A stretch of 64,000 nt of DNA from Bacillota bacterium. Its GTDB lineage: Bacteria; Bacillota; DTU065. Both the position numbers and the translations under genes were made by a program. The notes below the pieces were generated by a model that was not told the origin of the DNA, ran no database searches, and saw only the letters and a list, made by a program, of their open reading frames with translations. Positions 41,634 to 49,075 of this stretch are shown in pieces; the first letter of the stretch is position 1, and each line of letters begins with the position of its first letter. The stretch spans positions 1-64,000 of the forward strand of contig JAHDNZ010000009.1 in the NCBI GenBank assembly GCA_018435125.1, in the 5' to 3' direction.

Positions 41634-43322
41634 TTACATTTTCTCTGGCGCTTCTATTCCAAGTAGGAAAAGTCCTTCTGCAATAACTTGCTTAACTGCA
41701 GCAACAAGCATTAAACGTGCATTAGCTAAGCCTTCTTCAGCATCAACAATACGATGTGCCTGATAAAATTTGTTAAAGTCTCTAGCAAGGTTAAGAAGGT
41801 AACGAGCTACTGTAGATGGTTCATTGTTTTTAGCTGCTTGCTTTATAACTTCCGGAAAACGTTCCAAAGAAATAATTAGGGCGTTTTCCTCTGGTTCTTT
41901 TAATAGGTCAAGGTTAAATTCATCCAGTCTGCCACCTTTTTCTAAAAGGCTACAGGCTCTAGCATGGGTATATTGGATATATGGTCCTGTGTCACCCTGA
42001 AAGTTAAGCAGCTCATCCCACTCAAAATTAATATCTTTAATGCGATTATTACGTAGGTCATTAAATATAACAGCACCTACTCCAACTGCTCTGGCTACCT
42101 CTTCTTTGTCTTCTAGCGTAGGGTTTTTTTCTTCTATAATGGCTTTGGTAAGTTCAATTGACTTGTCGAGAACATCTTCAAGAAAAATTACATTACCCTG
42201 TCTGGTAGAAAGTTTCATATCGCCAAAACGCATTAGCCCAAATGGAACATGTTCACAGTTTTCAGCCCAATCATAGCCTAACTTTTTTAATACCGCAAAG
42301 ACCTGTTTAAAATGCAGTGCTTGTTCACCGCCTACAACATATAGAGCCTTGGTAAAATTAAAAGTCTCATAGCGATAAATAGCAGCAGTTAAATCTCTTG
42401 TGCCGTAAAGTGTCGCTCCATCGCTCTTTCTTACTAAAAAAGGAGGCATATCATCTCCGAGAGGAACAATTTCTGCGCCTTCACTGACTTCAATAAATGG
42501 TTGTAGTTTCAACACAGCACTTGGAATAAGATCATTATAGAAACTCTCACCGGTATAGTGATCAAATGTAACACCCATTAATTCATATACTTCTTTTAAC
42601 GACTCAAGACTGGTCTGCCTAAACTGTGCCCACAACTTGTAAGCTTCTTGATCTCCATCCTCTAATTTTTTAAACCACAGACGTGCTTCGTCATCTAAAG
42701 AAGGGTTCTCTTCAGCTTCTTTATGAAAACGTACATATAATTCAAGCAGATGCCTAATGGAACCCTTCGGATATAAGCTATCTTCTTCTCCCCACCTTTT
42801 ATAAGCAACTATAACTTTGCCAAATTGGGTACCCCAATCGCCAAGATGGTTAATTCTTTCTGCCTTATAACCCATATGTTCCCAAATTCTTGCCAGTGAA
42901 TGGCCTATGACAGTAGAACGCAGATGGGCTACACTAAATGGTTTGGCGATATTAGGTGAAGAAAAGTCAATGACAATACTTTTACCGGCACCTTCTGTGC
43001 TTTTGCCATATCTTAATCCCTCATGACATATCTTGGGAATTAAATCACAGGCAAGCTGACCCTTTTTAAGGTAAAAATTTACAAACCCATGAACTACAAC
43101 AACTTTTTCCAACAATCTATTGTCAGGTATTTTTTCTGCTAGTTCTTTAGCAATAACAACTGGTGATTTCCTCAGTTGTTTTGCTAAGGTAAAGCAGGGA
43201 AATGAATAGTCACCTAACTCCATACTTGGTGGAATCTCTAGGAGATTGTCTATTTCTTCATAACTTAAAAGTGGCAAAACTTCGCTTATCGCTGCCACTA
43301 CAATTTCTCTTGCAATACCCAC
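41634..43322 (-). CDS. argS: Arginyl-tRNA synthetase
   Basis: A class I synthetase of about 562 residues. The HIGH-type motif is PFSVAHLRST, the KMSKS-equivalent is MKLSTRQGN, and the C-terminal anticodon domain contains YTHARACSLL. The N-terminal additional domain (LGDYSFPCFTLAKQLRKSP) is the ArgS D-loop-recognition domain. It charges tRNA-Arg, two of which are encoded in this window. The start is uncertain: GTG 43331 lies inside a hairpin, while GTG 43322 lies seven bases after it with a GGAGG site before the hairpin; I chose 43322. No T-box is seen upstream. Confidence 0.93.
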   Translation of the reverse strand: MGIAREIVVAAISEVLPLLSYEEIDNLLEIPPSMELGDYSFPCFTLAKQLRKSPVVIAKELAEKIPDNRLLEKVVVVHGFVNFYLKKGQLACDLIPKICHEGLRYGKSTEGAGKSIVIDFSSPNIAKPFSVAHLRSTVIGHSLARIWEHMGYKAERINHLGDWGTQFGKVIVAYKRWGEEDSLYPKGSIRHLLELYVRFHKEAEENPSLDDEARLWFKKLEDGDQEAYKLWAQFRQTSLESLKEVYELMGVTFDHYTGESFYNDLIPSAVLKLQPFIEVSEGAEIVPLGDDMPPFLVRKSDGATLYGTRDLTAAIYRYETFNFTKALYVVGGEQALHFKQVFAVLKKLGYDWAENCEHVPFGLMRFGDMKLSTRQGNVIFLEDVLDKSIELTKAIIEEKNPTLEDKEEVARAVGVGAVIFNDLRNNRIKDINFEWDELLNFQGDTGPYIQYTHARACSLLEKGGRLDEFNLDLLKEPEENALIISLERFPEVIKQAAKNNEPSTVARYLLNLARDFNKFYQAHRIVDAEEGLANARLMLVAAVKQVIAEGLFLLGIEAPEKM

Positions 43323-43359
43323 TAAATGCACAGGTAAAATATCTACCTGTTTCCTCCCC
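43320..43359 (-). promoter_or_regulatory. argS translation start with hairpin between SD and GTG
   Basis: GGGGAGGAA at 43359-43351 is followed by a perfect 7-bp hairpin ACAGGTA/TACCTGT (43350-43330, loop of seven) and, seven bases later, GTG 43322. Folding reduces the SD-to-start distance from 30 to about 9 bases. Confidence 0.5.
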
Positions 43360-43571
43360 TCTATACCTTATAAATTTATAGCTCTTCACCATAATATATC
43401 ATTTAAAAAGTAGTCCCTCAACCAGTGTGCTTATTCTAATATAATTTTGTGTTATTTTTCTACTAGTAAATGTAACTTATTCTTAGACAAAATGTCTCAC
43501 TCAATAACTCTAGCTTAGATTGGGCAGGAGATATCGATTAAAATATAGAAATGAATAAAAAGGCACTGCTG

Positions 43572-43619
43572 AGAGGGGGGAGCTGTCCGGTTGGAACCGA
43601 GCACAGCGTATTTTATATG
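43572..43619 (+). promoter_or_regulatory. Start region of the TM2-HTH gene with hairpin between SD and ATG
   Basis: AGAGGGGGG (43572-43580), then a hairpin GCTGT...ACAGC (43582-43607) with an inner GGT/ACC stem, then nine bases to ATG 43617. No other ribosome binding site precedes a start in this frame. Confidence 0.45.
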
Positions 43620-44246
43620 AGAAATCGTGACCCAGGTCTGGCTTCTATCTTTTCTTTTCTTCTTCCTGGCTTAGGCCAGATATATATGGGTAAAATGGGA
43701 TGGGGTATTTTTCACTTCTTCTTTCAAATTGGCCTTTTTTTGATTGGTTTAACTGTCGCTTTCCCACTCATCTCTACAAAAAGTGGTTTGCCCTTCGCAG
43801 ACAGACTCATAAGTTGGCTGGAAACACCTCTTAACATGGGTATGGCTTTTGGAATTCTCTTCCTTACCTTAGCCAACTGGATTTGGTCGTTTATGTCTGC
43901 GGCTCCTAAAGAAACTCTTAGGGAAGAAAGTCAATTAGAAGCTACAGATGATAATATTGCTGAATTAGTGAAAACTGCCAGACTCGATTTTCTAAGAGAT
44001 GCCAGTAAAACTGTTGAAACAGAAGCGGCGCCAACGCTGGAAGAAGTTACCTTTGCACAAACACTCTCCGAAATCATGGATTTAAAAGACATTAAAATTG
44101 AAGACCTAGCTGAAATAACAGGGCTGTCAATTCAAGAAATAGCTCGTTATTTAAAAGGAGCTCAACCAGATAGTGCGACTATTAATATTATTGCCCGTGG
44201 TTTAAATGTCAGCCCTAGGGTTCTTCTCTCCGAGCTTGTCAGGTAG
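43617..44246 (+). CDS. Membrane protein with TM2-like N-terminus and XRE-like HTH at the C-terminus
   Basis: The 209-residue protein begins MRNRDPGLASIFSFLLPGLG, a TM2-type start with QIYMGKMGWGIFHFFF, and has three to four predicted membrane spans up to about residue 100 (GIFHFFFQIGLFLIGLTVAF and GMAFGILFLTLANWIWSFMS). The C-terminal 65 residues form an XRE-like five-helix unit (MDLKDIKIEDLAEITGLS, IQEIARYLKGAQP, IARGLNVSPRVLL). It may be a membrane-bound regulator. The start at ATG 43617 is chosen because TM2 proteins begin here; an upstream ATG at 43551 adds 22 residues and has no site. The 3' end overlaps the convergent CPBP gene by 45 bases. Confidence 0.7.
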   Translation: MRNRDPGLASIFSFLLPGLGQIYMGKMGWGIFHFFFQIGLFLIGLTVAFPLISTKSGLPFADRLISWLETPLNMGMAFGILFLTLANWIWSFMSAAPKETLREESQLEATDDNIAELVKTARLDFLRDASKTVETEAAPTLEEVTFAQTLSEIMDLKDIKIEDLAEITGLSIQEIARYLKGAQPDSATINIIARGLNVSPRVLLSELVR

Positions 44247-44897
44247 CATTTCGCTACCTGATTTTTTATTTAGCTTATAAATAGCAAGATAGGTACCTAA
44301 ATCCTGTAGGGCATGGATGATAATTGGTAACCAGATACTTTTAGACTCATAATAAAGCCAGCAGAGAACAGCTGTTATTAAAAGTCGACCCAAAAGCATC
44401 CTAAAAAATTGTTGTCTGGTTTCAAAACCACTTATTACGTTTCCATAATGTATGCCTACAAAAACAAGGAGTGTAAGAGCTATGGCACTTACCCCTCCTA
44501 CTGCCCGGGCAAAAAGATTTTGCACGATACCTCTAAAAAGCATCTCTTCACCCACGGGAACAAAGATACCTAAAAGAAAGACTGTCTCCCAAAAGGAACC
44601 TTTAAGAAGGTTATTTACCGGGAGATAATCGTCAACAACTTTTTCGCTATGAGCAGCTTTTAATGAAAGATAACTTATTAAAAAAAGAACTAGGCCTGCT
44701 AAAAAAGGCAGCCAGCCTCCCTCAATACCTCTTAGCCCAAGAGGTAAATCTAAAAACAATGCCAACAATAAAGCCATAAGAACTCTTAATATGTTGGCAA
44801 AAAACGTTTTATATCTTAGCTGGCTTTTTTTTAACCAAAAATTATTTATTAAAATATCAAAGGCTAAGACTATACAAGCCAATAAGATGTACTGCAA
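44202..44897 (-). CDS. CPBP family intramembrane metalloprotease
   Basis: A 231-residue polytopic protein with the three CPBP (Abi/CAAX protease) motifs: VPVGEEMLFRGIV (EExxxR), VGIHYGNVI (second histidine) and IIHALQDLGTYL (third histidine). Eight or so hydrophobic helices span the sequence. Bacterial members act on membrane peptides or in bacteriocin immunity; the substrate is unknown. Start is TTG 44897 with AAAGGGAG eleven bases upstream, a rather weak initiation signal. The last 45 bases overlap the plus-strand TM2-HTH gene and contain its terminator. Confidence 0.85.
   Translation of the reverse strand: MQYILLACIVLAFDILINNFWLKKSQLRYKTFFANILRVLMALLLALFLDLPLGLRGIEGGWLPFLAGLVLFLISYLSLKAAHSEKVVDDYLPVNNLLKGSFWETVFLLGIFVPVGEEMLFRGIVQNLFARAVGGVSAIALTLLVFVGIHYGNVISGFETRQQFFRMLLGRLLITAVLCWLYYESKSIWLPIIIHALQDLGTYLAIYKLNKKSGSEMLPDKLGEKNPRADI
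44239..44267 (+). terminator. Terminator of the TM2-HTH gene
   Basis: A 9-bp stem (44239-44247 with 44253-44261) followed by TTTTTT. It lies inside the C-terminal codons of the convergent CPBP gene. Confidence 0.9.
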
Positions 44898-44948
44898 TAT
44901 TTACCACTCTCCCTTTAGCCTAAACATAAGGTTGGAAAGAGTAATTAG

Positions 44949-44972
44949 AAAGGTCCGGATAACCGGACCTTT
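44949..44972 (-). terminator. Terminator of the CBM9-like gene
   Basis: A perfect 10-bp stem AAAGGTCCGG/CCGGACCTTT (44949-44972, loop ATAA), four bases after the stop. Confidence 0.75.
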
Positions 44973-44976
44973 AATC

Positions 44977-45678
44977 TTAATCAAGAACCAACTCTAGAAA
45001 ACGACTAACATTATTCCAGCCATCACCATATTTACTATACATTAAATAATTTTGCTGAGCTTTCTTCGGGTAATCGGTATCAGTAATACCCACATCAAAA
45101 CCAAGAGTCATACCTCTATCCAGAAAAACATCAAACTCATAAGCAGGTATAGCCACTTCAATAATATACCCATCTTCAGTGATAGCCGATTCATACTGAA
45201 GATCAGAAAATTTAAAGTTGTTATTCCAGATGTTTACTTCAGGTAACATACCATCTAAACCAGGAGCAAAACCAAACTGGAAGTCGTGAACCGAATATGC
45301 AGTTCTCCCACTGTCAACATCGTCAAAAGAGACAAAGATTTGGATACCATCTGATTGGAAAAGATAAGAACCGGTAAAATCAACATAAATTGCTTCATCA
45401 GTTATCTGAGCTGCAACATAAAGATATTCATCATCATACATTACATAAAATAAACCCTGAATGTCTTTGGGCCCTTTATACTCCGAGACATCACCAGCAA
45501 CAATGTATGCCGGACTATCGATCTTAATAACATGTTTTTTGGCATTTTCCCATTCTGTAAGTTTGCCATCTATTACCATTGATTTGGGAGCTCGTACAGC
45601 GGTTAACTGCTTAGCCATTGCTAATGAAGCTATTAAAAAGACTAACAGCACGGTAACCATTACCTTTTTGCTTTTCAT
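44977..45678 (-). CDS. Secreted CBM9-like sugar-binding protein
   Basis: A 233-residue protein with signal peptide KKVMVTVLLVFLIASLAMA, then a single CBM9-like sandwich: the entry SMVIDGKLTEWENAKK, the strand DDEYLYVAAQITDEAI, DGIQIFVSFDDVD and the closing EDGYIIEVAIPAYEF and LGFDVGITDTD. CBM9 modules bind reducing ends of glucans or xylans; here the module stands alone, without an enzyme domain, so it is a free binding protein. No lipobox or sorting signal is visible. GGGGG lies at good distance from ATG 45678. Monocistronic. Confidence 0.82.
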   Translation of the reverse strand: MKSKKVMVTVLLVFLIASLAMAKQLTAVRAPKSMVIDGKLTEWENAKKHVIKIDSPAYIVAGDVSEYKGPKDIQGLFYVMYDDEYLYVAAQITDEAIYVDFTGSYLFQSDGIQIFVSFDDVDSGRTAYSVHDFQFGFAPGLDGMLPEVNIWNNNFKFSDLQYESAITEDGYIIEVAIPAYEFDVFLDRGMTLGFDVGITDTDYPKKAQQNYLMYSKYGDGWNNVSRFLELVLD

Positions 45679-46058
45679 GGTAATACCCCCTAATTAATAT
45701 CTACCTATTGTTTAAACTATACCCGATAGATCTCCTTCTGTGCCATGCCTTAATAATGATTTTTCTTTTCTTTAGTATCCACTCTCATAACCTTAGGCTC
45801 TTTTTTTCGAAAACTCTTAAAACATCTCTAAAGCAACATAACCGGGTTTTCTTTTCATACAGATCTTCTAAAAAGCTATTCTGGCCTGTTAATTATTTTC
45901 TACAAAAATTCCCCGCTGATTTATAAATTCTTGGTTTAAAACCACAAAACTCCTCGCCTTAAACAGGTTTGGCATTTTGTTAGCCTTTAGAAAAAACCTT
46001 TCTAAATTTACAAACTTAGTACTGTTTTATCAATTTAGAAAAGTTTCTCTCGGAAATA
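45679..46058. other. Intergenic gap, nothing recognised
   Basis: About 380 A+T-rich bases between two minus-strand genes. A short plus-strand frame here lacks a ribosome binding site and codon structure. No hairpin of note. Confidence 0.3.
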
Positions 46059-46580
46059 TCATTTTTTGTTCTTAACCGCTTTTACCTTATTAGTTGTTAA
46101 TAACGTTTGTGCCAGCATTTTATTTGCTAAAGCCATAAGAGTCGCTCTTAGTACAGTCAATGCAGGTTCATTTGGTGTAGTACATTGCTCTAGAGAAGTG
46201 CAATCTCCAAACGTTGATTTAAGTGCATATTCCAGCTCGTCGCCAAAGATATTATATACTTTATCAATTGAGTATTGGTTCAAAAGCAAAGCTAATAGAT
46301 CACATATTTCTGACATACTTAATACACGTTTGCTAAGGGAAACAATAATTAAATAAGCTAAGTGTTCCCGATTATATCTTTTTTTAGTGGGGGGAGGTAC
46401 GACCTTGTGTTTAACATAATTATTTATCATTGTCGAAGTAGCTATTTTTCCTTCACTCTCGTTAACAAAAATCGCCAGTGCCTTTTCAATTAGACTTAAG
46501 ACTTGATCCATATATAATGATATCTCGGGTAATTCATACCACCTTGGGCAATGGAACGAACACATTTCGTCAAAAATCAT
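46059..46580 (-). CDS. DUF1836 protein (BS_ykrK-like)
   Basis: A 173-residue protein with the DUF1836 core: the MerR-like HTH entry EGKIATSTMINNYVKHKVVP then KKRYNREHLAYLIIV, and the helical part VLSMSEICDLLALLLNQ. Proteins of this family are thought to be DNA-binding regulators. The start is ATG 46580; an ATG 21 bases upstream lacks a site. It is divergent from degV, and a palindromic operator lies between them, so it may control degV and itself. Function in detail is unknown. Confidence 0.85.
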   Translation of the reverse strand: MIFDEMCSFHCPRWYELPEISLYMDQVLSLIEKALAIFVNESEGKIATSTMINNYVKHKVVPPPTKKRYNREHLAYLIIVSLSKRVLSMSEICDLLALLLNQYSIDKVYNIFGDELEYALKSTFGDCTSLEQCTTPNEPALTVLRATLMALANKMLAQTLLTTNKVKAVKNKK

Positions 46581-46655
46581 TTTACCTTCGCCTTTCTCCA
46601 TTTAATAAATAATTATCATAATTATAATCCAGGTGGTAAATTTGGTCAACTATAC

Positions 46656-46684
46656 TTGACATCTCCTTCATCTGTATTTATAAT
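46656..46684 (+). promoter_or_regulatory. Sigma-A promoter of degV
   Basis: TTGACA (46656-46661), 17-base spacer, TATAAT (46679-46684): a perfect consensus promoter reading into degV. Confidence 0.9.
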
Positions 46685-46691
46685 CTATATT

Positions 46692-46712
46692 ACATAGTAT
46701 TTATTACTATGT
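46692..46712 (+). promoter_or_regulatory. Operator-like palindrome at the degV transcription start
   Basis: ACATAGTA-TTTAT-TACTATGT, perfect 8-bp arms, begins about eight bases after the -10 box and thus covers the start site. A repressor bound here would block the very strong promoter; the divergent DUF1836 protein is a candidate. Confidence 0.65.
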
Positions 46713-46734
46713 CGTGCGGAAAGGAGCTATGAAT

Positions 46735-47604
46735 ATGAGTTATACCATCGTAACCGACTCATCGGCTAATTTGCCCAGTGCCCTCATTGAACAATACAAA
46801 ATTAGGGTATTGCCACTTACTTACCGCCTCAAGAATGTTGAGCATTTAAGCTATATTCCAAACCAACCAATCGACATGCCAGGTTTTTATAACAATCTGC
46901 GCAACGGAGAAACTATTACAACATCCTGTGTTAGTGTTGATGCTTTTATAAAAGTTTTTACCGAGTTGTTAACTAATAATAACGACGTCTTATATATTGG
47001 TTTTTCTTCAGCCTTAAGTGGAACTTTTCAATCCGCAAGCATAGCAGTTGCGGATCTAAAACCTCAATTTCCGAACAGAACAATTCTCGCTGTCGACTCA
47101 TTAGCCGCCTCTTTAGGTCAAGGATTGCTAATCACTCATGCCGCCAGAAAAAAAGAGCAAGGCGAAAGCATTCATCAAGTGTACCAATGGCTTATAGATA
47201 ATAGGCTGTATTTGTGTCACTGGTTTACCGTAGATGATCTTTTCCATTTAAAACGTGGTGGTAGAATTTCTTCTGCTACTGCAGTTGTAGGTAGCTTATT
47301 AAATATTAAACCCATATTGCATGTCGATAATTCCGGTCGTCTGGTGCCTGTTTCTAAAGTAAGAGGTAGGAAAAAGTCTCTTAACGAACTTGTCCGTTAT
47401 ATGGAAGAAACTGCTATTAATCCCGAAACGCAAACTATCTATATCTCTCATGGTGATTGTGAAGAAGATGCTAGGTATGTTGCTGAGCTAGTCCAAAAGA
47501 AATTCGGGTGTAAAGATATTTTAATTGATTTTGTCGAACCTGTCATCGGGGCTCACAGTGGGCCTGGTACCGTTGCCTTATTCTTCCTTGGCCAGCATAG
47601 ATAA
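46735..47604 (+). CDS. DegV family fatty-acid-binding protein (FakB-like)
   Basis: A 289-residue protein with the DegV fold: YTIVTDSSANLP at the start, ITTSCVSVDAF, GFSSALSGTFQSA and the C-terminal VIGAHSGPGTVALFFLG. The conserved serine of SALSGT and the histidine of AHSGPG line the fatty-acid site. FakB proteins hold a fatty acid while FakA phosphorylates it for phospholipid synthesis. AAAGGAG lies nine bases from ATG 46735, which I prefer to the ATG six bases upstream. It is driven by a consensus promoter with an operator. Confidence 0.93.
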   Translation: MSYTIVTDSSANLPSALIEQYKIRVLPLTYRLKNVEHLSYIPNQPIDMPGFYNNLRNGETITTSCVSVDAFIKVFTELLTNNNDVLYIGFSSALSGTFQSASIAVADLKPQFPNRTILAVDSLAASLGQGLLITHAARKKEQGESIHQVYQWLIDNRLYLCHWFTVDDLFHLKRGGRISSATAVVGSLLNIKPILHVDNSGRLVPVSKVRGRKKSLNELVRYMEETAINPETQTIYISHGDCEEDARYVAELVQKKFGCKDILIDFVEPVIGAHSGPGTVALFFLGQHR

Positions 47605-47703
47605 TTTTGATCATCATTGCTCCTATTAGGCTTAGAAGTAAGCATTTTCGGTTTGGTTTTTGAAATAAACTTTTTACAATTCCAGTTGTGTAAGAGTTAA
47701 AAA

Positions 47704-47760
47704 GAAAAGAACCAGCTTAAAACAAGCAATTAATTTACTTGTTTTAAGCTGGTTCTTTTC
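47704..47760 (+). terminator. Terminator downstream of degV
   Basis: A perfect 23-bp stem (47704-47726 with 47738-47760, loop of 11), T-rich on both strands. The gap 47605-47927 holds nothing else. Confidence 0.85.
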
Positions 47761-47927
47761 TTGTAATCTTTGGTGTACCGTTTCTTGCCAAGAATTTTTT
47801 AATTGTTATAATCTGGGAAGTCATAACATAAAAACCCCCCTCATCTCTAAAGTATAAAATAGAAGACCCTTGCCCTCCAAGAAACCTATGCTATGCACGT
47901 TTGAATCTCATTTTCCGCAAAAAAAAA

Positions 47928-48021
47928 TGGCGGAGGAAGAGGGATTCGAACCCTCGCTAGAGCTTACGCCCTACTACAGGTTTAGCAAACCCGCCCCTTC
48001 AGCCAACTTGGGTATTCCTCC
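47928..48021 (-). tRNA. tRNA-Ser (anticodon GCT)
   Basis: Minus strand: acceptor GGAGGAA/TTCCTCC, G73 and encoded CCA, anticodon GCT in a GGTTTGCTAAACC arm, a long variable arm (GTAGTAGGGCGTAAGCTCTA) and GGTTCGAATCC. Reads AGC/AGT. Confidence 0.95.
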
Positions 48022-48363
48022 GCAAAAAACTGACAGATTTATATTACCATACACTAAAAGGCTTTGCAAGAGTTTTAACACTAAAGGTTACAGGCAGAAC
48101 CTCCTATGAAAAAGTCTGGCTGACATATTTAACTAAACTTAACACGTTGTCTTAATATGATATTATAAGTTTAGACACACAAAGCTAGATGAAATTAATC
48201 ATAAAACCTCTAGTTTGACTTGGTATTATTTCTTACACCGATACTGATTTGAGAATAAAAAGTAGCTGACAGTTTATCCTCTGCCTTTGTCGCTTATATC
48301 CTTAAAATCAGTATAATCGAAAAGATTAATTGTACCGCAGCAAAGCGGTAAAGGGAGGTTAAG
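48022..48363 (+). other. Upstream region of the two-component genes
   Basis: TATAAT at 48312 with a poorly spaced TTGTCG upstream may be the promoter. A 6-bp hairpin TACCGC/GCGGTA (48333-48350) sits directly before the ribosome binding site. TTAAC repeats near 48135 recall Pho boxes but are distant. Confidence 0.35.
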
Positions 48364-49062
48364 ATGACGCAAAGCATTCTTGTAGTTGACGACGAACCTT
48401 CTATTTGTGAGCTTGTAAGCTATAATTTACGTGTGGCTGGTTTTTATGTGCAAACTGTAAACACCGGGCCAAAAGCTATTGAGGTGTTCCAAAAATCTAG
48501 TCCTGACTTGATTGTCCTTGATCTTATGCTTCCTGATTTAGATGGAGTTGAAGTTTGTCGGAAAATCCGCAGCAGATCTAATATACCCATTATTATGTTA
48601 ACTGCTAAAGATAGTGAAAGTGATAAAATCGCAGGCTTGGATGTGGGTGCTGATGATTATATTACTAAGCCTTTTAGCCCTCGAGAATTAGTAGCAAGAG
48701 TTAAAGCTGTCTTACGAAGAACAAATCCAGAGACTGACTTGGCTTCAGATTCTACTCTAATCGAACATGGTGATATTAAACTAGATGAAAGCAGACATAT
48801 GGTTTTAGTTGGTGAAAAACTTCTCGACCTTTCTCCTAAGGAATTTGAGCTTTTGCGTATCTTCTTACTAAACAAGGGTCGTATCCTCACGCGAGAATAT
48901 CTGCTTTCAACCATCTGGGGTCGTGGCTTTGAAGGTGAAACTCGAACCGTAGATGTCCATGTAAGGTATCTAAGGAAAAAACTCTTTGATGAATCTACCA
49001 ACCCTCGTTATATTGAAACCGTACATGGTGTTGGTTATAAAATGAAGGAAGAGATTTCCTAG
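48364..49062 (+). CDS. OmpR/PhoB family response regulator
   Basis: A 232-residue regulator: receiver domain with acidic pocket VVDDEPS (D9, D10), phosphorylated D53 (LIVLDLMLPDLDG), T80 and K102 (YITKPFS), then an OmpR-type winged helix (LDLSPKEFELLRIF, TREYLLSTIWG, VDVHVRYLRKKL). AAAGGGAGG precedes the ATG. The closest well-known types are PhoP/PhoB and WalR. The kinase follows directly. No phosphate transport genes adjoin, so the signal is uncertain. Confidence 0.92.
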   Translation: MTQSILVVDDEPSICELVSYNLRVAGFYVQTVNTGPKAIEVFQKSSPDLIVLDLMLPDLDGVEVCRKIRSRSNIPIIMLTAKDSESDKIAGLDVGADDYITKPFSPRELVARVKAVLRRTNPETDLASDSTLIEHGDIKLDESRHMVLVGEKLLDLSPKEFELLRIFLLNKGRILTREYLLSTIWGRGFEGETRTVDVHVRYLRKKLFDESTNPRYIETVHGVGYKMKEEIS

Positions 49063-49075
49063 GAGTGTGGTTGCC

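Noticed and set aside
43360-43550. T-box riboswitch before argS
   Set aside because: No T-box sequence, specifier loop or terminator/antiterminator pair could be found.
45708-45926. 72-codon plus-strand frame with hydrophobic start
   Set aside because: No ribosome binding site, composition typical of A+T-rich non-coding DNA.
47870-48109. 79-codon plus-strand frame
   Set aside because: It reads antisense through tRNA-Ser(GCT).
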